Assembly: GCA_029932755.1 (NCBI GenBank)
Contig: JAOZPK010000047.1
Location: 1-15,198 of the forward strand
Length of the DNA stretch: 15,198 bases
Direction: 5' to 3'
Source of the DNA: Candidatus Cloacimonadota bacterium
GTDB taxonomy: Bacteria > Cloacimonadota > Cloacimonadia > Cloacimonadales > TCS61
A program made the translations under genes and the position numbers. Each line of letters begins with the position of its first letter. Position 1 is the first letter of the stretch. Of the stretch, positions 8,369-15,068 are shown piece by piece. The notes beneath the pieces were generated by a model. It searched no databases, was not told where the DNA came from, and saw only the letters and a program-made list of their open reading frames with translations.

Positions 8369-8535
8369 AAACACTCAATATTGCAAAACCAACACATTTA
8401 CTTCATTATATCATTCTAAGTGTGTCAAGTTGAATTACAACTACACCGGGAAATAGGAGGTTAATTAATGTTGATATAACAAAATTATTGACACATAAAA
8501 CAAATAATGAAGATTTCAAATAAAAAAAAGAAATT

Positions 8536-8541
8536 AGGAGG
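8536..8541 (+). promoter_or_regulatory. Ribosome binding site deciding the coiled-coil gene start
   Basis: AGGAGG lies 4 nt before the ATG at 8546. An in-frame ATG at 8507 would put lysine-rich residues ahead of the signal peptide and lacks such a site. Confidence 0.8.
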
Positions 8542-8545
8542 AAAA

Positions 8546-9061
8546 ATGAAAAAAACAATTATTATTTTAATGTTGCTTAGCTTGGTTTTATGTTTAAGTG
8601 CTCAACAAAATCAGCAAATTCGACAAAACCAGCAAATCAAACAAACCCAACAGATCAAACAAAATGAAAACCTAACAAAAACTAAGAAGAAGATGAACTA
8701 CGAGTTAGAATATAACAATTTAAATGATCAGTATAAGAAACTGCGAGCTCAAGAAAGAGAGCGTCATATGAAATGGCAACAACTGGATAAAAAACACAAA
8801 GCTTTGATAAAGAGTACACAGACAAATAAATCTGAAGTTGACGCTCTCAAAAAAACTAATGCAAGACTGAGAAATGAACGACAGGAATACAAAATCAAAT
8901 GGGAAAAATCTCAAAATAGACAAAATGGTTTAGCGGAAAGATTCAGAAAAGTACAAACTGAAAACAAAGAATTAAAAAGTGAAAATGCAAGATTTAGAGC
9001 TGAGTTAGAAGAGCTTAGACCCAAAAAGAAAAAAGTCATAAAGAAAGTGATAAAAGGCTAA
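8546..9061 (+). CDS. Secreted coiled-coil protein of unknown function
   Basis: The product has 171 residues and no recognised family. Residues 1-19 form a signal peptide, probably cut after L-S-A before Gln20. The cysteine at 16 lacks a proper lipobox, so a lipoprotein is unlikely. Residues 20-40 are a Gln-rich stretch built on a six-residue theme (QQIRQN, QQIKQT, QQIKQN). Residues about 45-158 are highly charged with heptad-like spacing of Leu, Met and Tyr, as in a long coiled coil. The C-terminus is strongly basic (KKKKVIKKVIKG). It is probably periplasmic or envelope-associated, by inference. A strong terminator directly follows the gene. Confidence 0.8.
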   Translation: MKKTIIILMLLSLVLCLSAQQNQQIRQNQQIKQTQQIKQNENLTKTKKKMNYELEYNNLNDQYKKLRAQERERHMKWQQLDKKHKALIKSTQTNKSEVDALKKTNARLRNERQEYKIKWEKSQNRQNGLAERFRKVQTENKELKSENARFRAELEELRPKKKKVIKKVIKG

Positions 9062-9078
9062 TTGAATAAATAGTATTT

Positions 9079-9106
9079 GAGGAAGCACATCGCTTCCTCT
9101 TTTTTT
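9079..9106 (+). terminator. Strong intrinsic terminator after the coiled-coil gene
   Basis: GAGGAAGC and GCTTCCTC form an 8-bp perfect stem with a 5-nt loop, followed by seven T. It begins 17 bp after the stop codon. The T-run ends exactly at the ATG of the next gene. Confidence 0.9.
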
Positions 9107-9865
9107 ATGAAATTTACTAAAAGTATTTTCAAAGAATTTAACCGCAAAAAACAAGGTAAAAAGCTGATAGAACTTATCACAAAAATTGATGTTAACTGGC
9201 ATGATAAACCCTTACGAGTGGATTTACTTAATGAATTCCAAACCTACCTTACTTATATGAACTATGAAGTTGTGCAAAATATTATTAAATCATCTAAAAG
9301 AGAATTCCTCGCTCTTGCAGTTCCCATAGAACAGGAATTTGGTAAAAACCCCAAAGATGATGAATTTATTATTCTCAAGGATGATGAACATCCAAAAGAA
9401 AATATAAAAATTCCACTCTATCTTATCCTTGATGACCTGCGTTCTGCCTTTAATGTTGGTTCAATTTTCCGCTCGGCAGAATGCTTTGGAGTTTCTCAAA
9501 TTTTTCTTTGTGGTTACACTCCCACAGCGGAAAACAAGAAAGTGCAGAAAACTGCGATGGGAACAGATAAATTTGTAAAGTGGTCAGCCCATTCTTCTGT
9601 AGAGCAGGTTGTAACAAAATTAAAAAAAGATGGATTTACAATTTATGCTCTGGAAACAACAACTCATTCAATAGATATTTCTAAAGTGAAATTTAAGAAA
9701 AAATGTGCACTTATTCTTGGCAATGAGGCTTTGGGAATATCAGAAGAAACACTTAAACTTGCTGATAAAATAATCCAAATTCCACTCTCAGGTTGGAAGA
9801 ATTCTTTGAATGTGGGAGTGTGTACGGCAATTTGCTGTTACGAGATCAGCAGGCAGTGGGAGTAG
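9107..9865 (+). CDS. SpoU/TrmH-family RNA methyltransferase
   Basis: This is a 252-residue S-adenosylmethionine-dependent RNA 2'-O-ribose methyltransferase of the SPOUT class; the rRNA or tRNA target cannot be told. The three family motifs are present: motif 1 NVGSIFRSAECFG (N116, R122), motif 2 LILGNEALGIS (202-212, with N206 and E207) and motif 3 IQIPLSGWKNSLNVGVCTA (223-241), which forms the trefoil knot binding site. The first 100 residues are a basic helical extension, larger than in minimal TrmH. The start is uncertain. ATG 9107 directly follows the T-run of the preceding terminator and has no ribosome site, and an in-frame TTG at 9077 has none either. The gene may be leaderless or translated after read-through. 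Confidence 0.92.
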   Translation: MKFTKSIFKEFNRKKQGKKLIELITKIDVNWHDKPLRVDLLNEFQTYLTYMNYEVVQNIIKSSKREFLALAVPIEQEFGKNPKDDEFIILKDDEHPKENIKIPLYLILDDLRSAFNVGSIFRSAECFGVSQIFLCGYTPTAENKKVQKTAMGTDKFVKWSAHSSVEQVVTKLKKDGFTIYALETTTHSIDISKVKFKKKCALILGNEALGISEETLKLADKIIQIPLSGWKNSLNVGVCTAICCYEISRQWE

Positions 9866-9879
9866 AACTGAACATTGAT

Positions 9880-9925
9880 TTCGTCATCCTGACAAATCTC
9901 TCACGTTGCTCTCCACAGGAAGGAT
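9880..9925 (-). repeat. Dispersed repeat family B, copy 2 (inverted)
   Basis: The reverse complement reads ATCCTTCCTG, a CAACGTG core and AGATTTGTCAGGATGAC, matching 8326-8365 apart from a few changes and a small insertion. Together with copy 1 it brackets the coiled-coil gene and the methyltransferase gene as inverted repeats. Confidence 0.75.
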
Positions 9926-9944
9926 AGAGATTCCAATAAATTTT

Positions 9945-9969
9945 CCTTCACCTTTGGTAAAGGGGAAGG
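9945..9969 (-). terminator. Hairpin downstream of the DUF559 gene
   Basis: CCTTCACCTTT and AAAGGGGAAGG form an 11-bp stem with one mismatch and a 3-nt loop, 22 bp past the DUF559 stop codon. On the minus strand it is followed by AAAATTTATT, so any terminator activity would be weak. It may instead be another dispersed palindrome. Confidence 0.4.
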
Positions 9970-9991
9970 GCAGGGATGGGAATCGATTAAA

Positions 9992-10372
9992 TTACTCTTT
10001 TTCTGAATCTAATATTAATTCGATAACTTTTTTAATTTCATTCACTACATTTTCTATATCTTCAATTACTATTTCATTCTTAAAACGGAGTATTTTAATA
10101 TTTAGAGATTCCATATAATTATCACGTTCGGCATCATATTCTTTACCCGTTTTCGTGTAATGTTGTTTACCATCAACCTCAATACATAATCTTAATGAAG
10201 GTGCGTAGAAATCTGCAATATAAGCTCCAATACCATATTGCCTGTAGAACTGGATACCATTCAACTGTTTCCTACGGATATTCTGCCAGAGTGTTTTCTC
10301 TGCCAGTGTTTGATTATTTCTTAATTCTTTTCGTCGTTCTTTTAAAGAAGCTGTATTAAATATTCGTGGCAT
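9992..10372 (-). CDS. DUF559 endonuclease-like protein
   Basis: The 126-residue product belongs to the DUF559 family, which has the restriction-endonuclease-like (Vsr-type) fold. Candidate metal-binding residues are Asp54 (YIADFY) and Glu65/Asp67 (CIEVDGKQHY). N-terminal LRNNQTLAEKTLWQ.IR and C-terminal ILRFKNEIV segments are typical. Length fits the single-domain family. Cellular function is not established; related proteins are scattered singly through many genomes. The ribosome site is weak (AAAAGAA). The region just upstream is the first copy of a direct repeat of about 130 bp, and a decayed copy of this gene's 3' end lies on the far side of that repeat. The gene therefore seems to travel with, or be duplicated with, this repeat. 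Confidence 0.88.
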   Translation of the reverse strand: MPRIFNTASLKERRKELRNNQTLAEKTLWQNIRRKQLNGIQFYRQYGIGAYIADFYAPSLRLCIEVDGKQHYTKTGKEYDAERDNYMESLNIKILRFKNEIVIEDIENVVNEIKKVIELILDSEKE

Positions 10373-10383
10373 AATTAATTCTT

Positions 10384-10513
10384 TTGGAATCCTTTGCAGT
10401 TCCCTTTCAGCGGAAAGGGAAACGTAGAAATGCAGGAAGAAAATTCTTTCTGCGACATCTTATGATTCCTTTTGATAAAAGGGATCATAAGGGATTCTTT
10501 TTAATTCAAACTC
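10384..10513 (-). repeat. DUF559-linked direct repeat, copy 1
   Basis: About 130 bp matching 10661-10790 at a constant offset of 277 bp, with few substitutions and no net gap. It contains two hairpins. The first is TTCCCTTTC (10400-10408) with GAAAGGGAA (10413-10421), perfect with a 4-nt loop. The second is a 14-bp stem (10460-10473 with 10477-10490) with a 3-nt loop and one wobble pair. It lies directly upstream of the DUF559 start codon in minus-strand reading. Confidence 0.85.
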
Positions 10514-10558
10514 TTTTTCTGAATCCAAGATTAATTTAATGACTTTCATAATCTCATT
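10510..10558 (-). pseudogene. Decayed 3' end of a second DUF559 gene
   Basis: About 49 bp align with 9994-10042, the 3' end of the intact DUF559 gene, at an offset of 516 bp. On the minus strand it reads NEIMKVIKLILDSEKE, against NEIKKVIELILDSEKE at the intact C-terminus. It has lost the stop codon after EKE and runs into the repeat. The rest of the gene is missing, and the space up to the second repeat copy is filled by dispersed repeat A. Confidence 0.75.
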
Positions 10559-10592
10559 CCTGATTCAGCAAAATAATGATTTGGAAAAAATC

Positions 10593-10638
10593 TGAGATTC
10601 TTCGTAAGGTTGTTAGAAAGAATCTCTCAGAAAGACAG
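10593..10638 (-). repeat. Dispersed repeat family A, copy 2 (inverted)
   Basis: On the minus strand it starts with TGTCTTTCTGAG and ends with CGAAGAATCTCA, as at 8267-8313. GAGATTCTT and AAGAATCTC form a 9-bp hairpin stem. It sits inside the decayed DUF559 copy. Confidence 0.65.
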
Positions 10639-10660
10639 ATTTTTTGTTCATTTAATTTTC

Positions 10661-10790
10661 TTGGAATCCTTTGCAGTTCCCTTTCAGCGAAAAGGAAAAC
10701 GTAGAAATGCAGGAAGAAAATTCTTTCTACGGCATCTTATGATCCCTTTTGATAAAAGGGATTAACAGGGATTCTCTTTAATTCAAACTC
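10661..10790 (-). repeat. DUF559-linked direct repeat, copy 2
   Basis: Second copy of the unit at 10384-10513. Its first hairpin has lost pairing through substitutions, while the second keeps a perfect 9-bp stem (ATCCCTTTT/AAAAGGGAT), so this copy seems older or less constrained. Confidence 0.85.
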
Positions 10791-10843
10791 GATCTCAGCT
10801 TTCAAGTATTACTTAACTCTGGGCAGGGATAGGGTTCACTTAA

Positions 10844-13063
10844 CTACAATCCCAATGATTTATCTATTTTGGTTTTAGTTACAGATAGCACTTCCGCTGT
10901 TTTTACATTCAGGAGTTTCAAGTATAGTTCAAAGCATCCTTCCTTCTCATATAACTCACCGGCTATCAGCATATCGGCACCCATAATTTTTCCAACTTCA
11001 ACTGCCTTATTTATATCTGTAAGCCCTGTAAGCTGCAGCTTCTGTTCTTCAATTATTTTTTGGAGGTCATCTCGTTCGATAGCTTTAAATGTTTTTGCTT
11101 TGGAAAATGCATACAGCAAATTGGCTGTAAAATATTCGGCATTCACCTTGAGCTTTTCTTTAGAACACATTATCGGCAGTACGGCAGCAGGAGTGTTGTT
11201 CGGAATTCTTAAGGAAGAATAATCCTTAAGTTGGGTGATCGCCATTCCAAATAATTTCTCCAGAGTCACTTTCTTTTCTTCTTCATCTATCTTTGTAGCC
11301 TGCAAATATTCATCACCGCCGGATAGAGGTTTTCCAAAGTAATTATGCAGTTCTTCTTTCACTTTGCGAATTACTATTGCTTCCAGTTTATCGGTCTGGA
11401 AATTTTCACCGGTGTGATGGCTTACGCTTCCGGGAGCTCCTCCTTCGCTTTCACCTTTTTCTCCGTAAGTTAGGAACACATAGTTGGCAAATGTGTATTG
11501 CGAGATCTGACGGAGTACATATTCACCACTCAAAGGCAAACCTCCGGTTCCAATACTAAAGAGTTTAATACCTTTTCTTTTAGCATCATGAACGGCACTT
11601 ACATAAGTGTATTTCTGGTTATAATTCAGGTGAGGTTGAGCATCGGTGATGATGAAGGCTAACCGCACTCCGTTTTTACGCCAGCTAATTTTAGTGAGTG
11701 CATCCTCTAGAGCAGCCTGCAGGTTTTCAGGTCTGTCTCCACCACCATCAGCTTTTACCATAGATAGTTGCCCCTGAAATTCAGGAAGGCTGTCATTAAG
11801 CGGAATAATTTTTGTATTATATCTATCTTCGATATCTCTGTATAAAACCATTCCGTAACGTATATTTGGAGTGGGGGAAATCTCGGAGATATTAAGGTTG
11901 ATGATCTCGATGCTGTTGCGAAGCCGCCTGATCTCTTCTCCCATACTTCCGGTTGTATCCAATATAAATAGAATATCAAGTGGAATATCTTCCGATGAAG
12001 CTTTTTGGATGTTTACCATTGTAATATCTATCTCACGTTTTCCCTGACGGTAGATCATTACCTTTTTAGTAATGCCGGAATATTCTACTTCCAGCCTGTA
12101 TTCATAATACCTTCTTTTATATTCCGAGGGGAAGAAAAGATAACGTCCATCAGAATAGGACAATCCGCTTTCCAGTTCTGTCTTTCCTGCAAATATTGTT
12201 ATTTTTGCATCAGGAAGAGATTTCCCCTGCCCGTCTTTTATATTCAGTATAATTCTTTCGGTTATTTCAATAGGAAGCGATGTCACCCTTTTTTTGTATT
12301 CTTCTAAAAAATTCAAAAAATAATTGAATTGCTTATTATCATCTACAAATCCGGCTTTCAATCCTGAATATGAAGATGCTGTAACACCGGAGTGAGATGG
12401 GCGTGCTTTCTTTACCTCTTTTGTCTTGGGAACGGCTTTCTCTTCTACCGGATCAGAAACGGACATTCCATCAACTGTGTATTCAAGCTCATTTTTCCTG
12501 CCACCTCTAATATGTATTTCTCCGGTTTCCGGCTCTGAATATGGGTCTAATGTGGTTGCAGAGATAGTTTCTATAACCTCAATTTCACCATCCCGTGTCT
12601 CCTCACCTTCTTTATCGGAATCATCTTTGATTTCTTTTTTCGAGATAGTTTTTCCTGAACTTGCTTTAATACGTTTAGTTACTTCACCCTTATCTTCTTC
12701 TTCGTCTTTAACAACATGCCGGATAAGCACAAAGTTCAGGTTTGTGGTTTTATCGTGCCGGATCATTACATCATTTACTTTATCAGTTATGAAACCGCTA
12801 CTTTCACAGATCACGTTATATTTTCCAGTTGGAATCTTTGAAATAGAATAAGAACCGCTTTTCTTTGATAGGGTTTGAAATTCTGTGCCTTCAATAATTA
12901 TATTTGCTTTTGAAATTGCTTTTCCTTTTTCGTCGGTTACTGTACCTGCCAGCTTTCCTTTACCGTCTATTACTTTTTCGGCTGGTTTTACTTTGATTTG
13001 CCCCATTAATAATGAACATGTAAAAAGCATTATTATCAATATCGCAATTAATATCTTTTTCAT
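10844..13063 (-). CDS. Secreted carboxypeptidase-regulatory/VWA/CsgG-like fusion protein
   Basis: This 739-residue envelope protein has an unusual domain order. A signal peptide (1-21, cut near G-Q) is followed by a carboxypeptidase-regulatory-like beta-sandwich (36-115, GTVTDEKGKAI). Residues 180-205 resemble a TonB-receptor plug segment (IHIRGGRKNELEYTVDGMS), but no beta-barrel follows. A von Willebrand A domain (361 to about 560) carries a metal-site motif D369-x-T371-x-S373 and Asp474 in ITDAQPH. The C-terminal region, about 620-735, resembles CsgG/FlgO-type domains (FKAIERDDLQKIIEEQKLQ, then GKIMGADMLIAGEL, then TAEVLSVTKT). It probably acts in the periplasm or at the outer membrane, perhaps as a metal-dependent binding or assembly factor; this is inference. 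A GGGAG site precedes the ATG. It follows the radical-SAM gene by 54 bp on the same strand. Confidence 0.85.
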   Translation of the reverse strand: MKKILIAILIIMLFTCSLLMGQIKVKPAEKVIDGKGKLAGTVTDEKGKAISKANIIIEGTEFQTLSKKSGSYSISKIPTGKYNVICESSGFITDKVNDVMIRHDKTTNLNFVLIRHVVKDEEEDKGEVTKRIKASSGKTISKKEIKDDSDKEGEETRDGEIEVIETISATTLDPYSEPETGEIHIRGGRKNELEYTVDGMSVSDPVEEKAVPKTKEVKKARPSHSGVTASSYSGLKAGFVDDNKQFNYFLNFLEEYKKRVTSLPIEITERIILNIKDGQGKSLPDAKITIFAGKTELESGLSYSDGRYLFFPSEYKRRYYEYRLEVEYSGITKKVMIYRQGKREIDITMVNIQKASSEDIPLDILFILDTTGSMGEEIRRLRNSIEIINLNISEISPTPNIRYGMVLYRDIEDRYNTKIIPLNDSLPEFQGQLSMVKADGGGDRPENLQAALEDALTKISWRKNGVRLAFIITDAQPHLNYNQKYTYVSAVHDAKRKGIKLFSIGTGGLPLSGEYVLRQISQYTFANYVFLTYGEKGESEGGAPGSVSHHTGENFQTDKLEAIVIRKVKEELHNYFGKPLSGGDEYLQATKIDEEEKKVTLEKLFGMAITQLKDYSSLRIPNNTPAAVLPIMCSKEKLKVNAEYFTANLLYAFSKAKTFKAIERDDLQKIIEEQKLQLTGLTDINKAVEVGKIMGADMLIAGELYEKEGCFELYLKLLNVKTAEVLSVTKTKIDKSLGL

Positions 13064-13117
13064 TTTTCACTCCCTATTAGTTATTTAGTTTAAATTAATA
13101 GATATCGAATTGTTTAA

Positions 13118-13912
13118 TTATATATCTAAACCTCTTACAGTTAGTAAATCTAAACCAACAACTTTTTTTATACTTTCTTTCCATTTGATTTTGGGATTAT
13201 CTTTGTATTTATTGTATAATGGGATAATATTTTCATCAGATTGCCATTTGATTAATTCTTCAGCTTTTTTAATAGACTTTTTATCTTTATGACCATTCAT
13301 TTTTAATCTGCCAAGTAGAAAATTTGCTTTACCTAACCAAACGGCATCAGTTGTGAAAGATAAAACTTTATCAATAACCATATAAATTTTATCATCTAAC
13401 ATGGGTTCACAAGATATACTGGTTTCAAAACCTTTATCATATGCGAATTTAAGGCATTTTAACCTTTCTTCAAAATCTGGTGCACCCGGTTCCCAGAATT
13501 TCAAGACTTCTGAATCAGCTGAACCAATCGTGAATCTGAAAAGAATTTGTTTCTTATATTTTATGAATTTTTTACAAATAGTTTTGATACAAATTAGGTG
13601 AGGTTTAGAAACAATAAGAATTTGATTTCCAGAGATAAGAAGATTGTTAAGAAATTTAATATTTTCATCAAGATTATCAGGATGAATATCATGTGATGAA
13701 GGATACATGTAACTACCAGAATGTTTCCCAAATTTTTTATTTAGTTGTTGTTCACGAATTTCTTCATTTTTCCAATTTTTTGGTGTTTTGCGTTTAAATC
13801 TAATGGCCATTGATTTACTGTAACAATACTTACAGTCATGCTTGCAGCCATTTATACAATTAGCTGTTTTATCTGCCCATTCATGAGCACCAAAAACTTT
13901 ATTCTTTGACAT
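13118..13912 (-). CDS. Radical SAM protein paired with TcmP
   Basis: This 264-residue protein is probably an iron-sulfur enzyme. The radical-SAM cluster motif C-x3-C-x2-C is at Cys23, Cys27 and Cys30 (GCKHDCKYCY), with an extra Cys19. The rest (FRFTIGSADSEVLKFWEPG, then GFETSISCEPMLDD) follows the spore-photoproduct-lyase-like (SplB-type) subgroup. Such short three-Cys proteins are known as regular neighbours of TcmP, but their substrate is not known to me. Its ATG lies inside the end of tcmP (14-bp overlap), and the nearest GGAG is about 12 nt away, so translation is probably coupled to tcmP. The gene is very AT-rich. Confidence 0.88.
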   Translation of the reverse strand: MSKNKVFGAHEWADKTANCINGCKHDCKYCYSKSMAIRFKRKTPKNWKNEEIREQQLNKKFGKHSGSYMYPSSHDIHPDNLDENIKFLNNLLISGNQILIVSKPHLICIKTICKKFIKYKKQILFRFTIGSADSEVLKFWEPGAPDFEERLKCLKFAYDKGFETSISCEPMLDDKIYMVIDKVLSFTTDAVWLGKANFLLGRLKMNGHKDKKSIKKAEELIKWQSDENIIPLYNKYKDNPKIKWKESIKKVVGLDLLTVRGLDI

Positions 13913-15068
13913 TAGTTATTAAAACTCCATCCATATGATTTTTTGTTAAATTCTTATTTAACTTAATAAAACTTCTTGATCGTTTACTTAACACACTATT
14001 ATCTTTTACCTTGAAAGTAATTAACCCCTTTTTGCTTAGATCATTTAAATAGTCAATGATTTGATTTTTTGTTGGAACATCTTCCGGAAGATTGTATTTC
14101 CAAGAAATAAAAGAAGAAGTTAATACCTTGAATAAAGCTAAAAGAGTAATAGGATTTGCTAAAATAGCATTATTAATTTTCTGATGCAACGTACATATAT
14201 AAGTAGTTTCACTTTTGACTTTTACCATTTCGTTTATTAAGCATTTATAAAACTCATCTACCATATTAATGTCCGTTGTACAAAATATTAAAAAGAAGTA
14301 ATCTGAATTTGTAAGTTTACCATTTTTTGTATTTGGAATAGAAAAACCACTAATAAAATCTTTATTTGTTTCTTTTAATCTATCAATTAATAATTCATTA
14401 AATATTTTAAAATCAATATTCCCAGAAGAATCTGTATTTATTTCAGAATTAAATTTATCTACAGTAATTCCAAAAAAGTCTGCAACTTTTTGGATCAATT
14501 CTTTATTCCCTGTACCAATAATTCTTTTGAAGGCATTATAATTTACAAAAATCATTATATCTTTTAGTGAATAGATATATTCAGTATTTAGAATATTTAT
14601 GAATAAATCCATATTAATCTGATTAGCAAAAGGGTCAGCAAAAATAAATCCCCATTTTGTTTCTTTTAGCATTTCGATCATTGATTCAGCAAATTCACAC
14701 CAATCTCCTTTTTTGCATATAATCTCGATCTTTTCTTGCTTCTTCATGCTCTTTTTATAAGAACTTAAGTTCTGTTTTAACTTATTACATCTTACTTCAT
14801 CAATTTCAGTAAAGAGACACTTATATTTGATAAAATCATTTATATAAGTAAATGAATCAATTGTTTCTAAAGCAATTAGTGGTGAACCCAGTTTCCCGTC
14901 TTCATGTATACCTTCACCTGCATATAGATCTACAAAAGCATACAAGTCTGTATCTTCACGCAAACGTGCAACCGATGAAATTGCCAAGGATTTTAAAAGA
15001 ACTCTTTTTAAGACATTATGTTTTATTTCTGTATTTAATAATTCTTCGTTAAAATAACCATCTGACAT
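13899..15068 (-). CDS. tcmP: Three-Cys-motif partner protein TcmP
   Basis: This 389-residue protein fits the TcmP family, defined by its occurrence beside a three-Cys radical-SAM gene, as here. Visible features are FVDLYAGEG (45-53) and GSPLIAL (61-67), an acidic FTEID at 86-90, and FADPFANQ at 143-150. The order glycine-rich loop, acidic residue, then D-P-F recalls motifs I, II and IV of Rossmann-fold methyltransferases, but methyl transfer is not shown for the family as far as I know. Residues about 327-372 look like a winged helix-turn-helix (TKNQIIDYLNDLSKKGLITF), suggesting nucleic-acid contact. An AGGAGA site lies 5 nt before the ATG. It is the first gene of the minus-strand series and overlaps the next. 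Confidence 0.85.
   Translation of the reverse strand: MSDGYFNEELLNTEIKHNVLKRVLLKSLAISSVARLREDTDLYAFVDLYAGEGIHEDGKLGSPLIALETIDSFTYINDFIKYKCLFTEIDEVRCNKLKQNLSSYKKSMKKQEKIEIICKKGDWCEFAESMIEMLKETKWGFIFADPFANQINMDLFINILNTEYIYSLKDIMIFVNYNAFKRIIGTGNKELIQKVADFFGITVDKFNSEINTDSSGNIDFKIFNELLIDRLKETNKDFISGFSIPNTKNGKLTNSDYFFLIFCTTDINMVDEFYKCLINEMVKVKSETTYICTLHQKINNAILANPITLLALFKVLTSSFISWKYNLPEDVPTKNQIIDYLNDLSKKGLITFKVKDNSVLSKRSRSFIKLNKNLTKNHMDGVLITNVKE

Larger units (their letters stand above)
8213..8545. other. Intergenic region with dispersed repeats and a leader
   Basis: This 333-bp gap holds two short repeat units side by side (8267-8313 and 8322-8368). From about 8420 the leader of the coiled-coil gene follows. 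It contains a small palindrome (AGTTG at 8428-8432, CAACT at 8438-8442), an AGGAGG at 8455-8460 before a three-codon frame, and TTGACA at 8488-8493 without a good -10 box. No further gene is supported. Confidence 0.6.
9866..9991. other. Short intergenic region with repeat B and a hairpin
   Basis: These 126 bp separate the methyltransferase from the convergent DUF559 gene. They hold an inverted copy of repeat B and the hairpin at 9945-9969, followed by GGGCAGGGATGGG. No terminator for the methyltransferase gene is seen. Confidence 0.6.
10373..10843. other. Repeat-rich intergenic patch
   Basis: These 471 bp between the DUF559 gene and the VWA/CsgG gene hold two long direct repeats, a DUF559 remnant and an inverted repeat of family A. 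An 8-bp direct repeat ACTTAACT (10811-10818 and 10838-10845) surrounds GGGCAGGGATAGGG, a sequence like that at 9968-9980 beyond the DUF559 stop. No intact gene is present. Confidence 0.75.

Noticed and set aside
10384..10790. Possible CRISPR array
   Set aside because: There are only two long copies of about 130 bp at 277-bp spacing, with a gene fragment between them; this is not a CRISPR layout.
10811..10845. 8-bp direct repeat ACTTAACT as a target-site duplication
   Set aside because: It encloses only 19 bp and overlaps a stop codon, too small for an inserted element; probably chance.
12426..12851. 141-codon open frame on the plus strand
   Set aside because: It lies wholly antisense to the VWA/CsgG gene, whose own domains are clear; the serine-rich sequence is a shadow.
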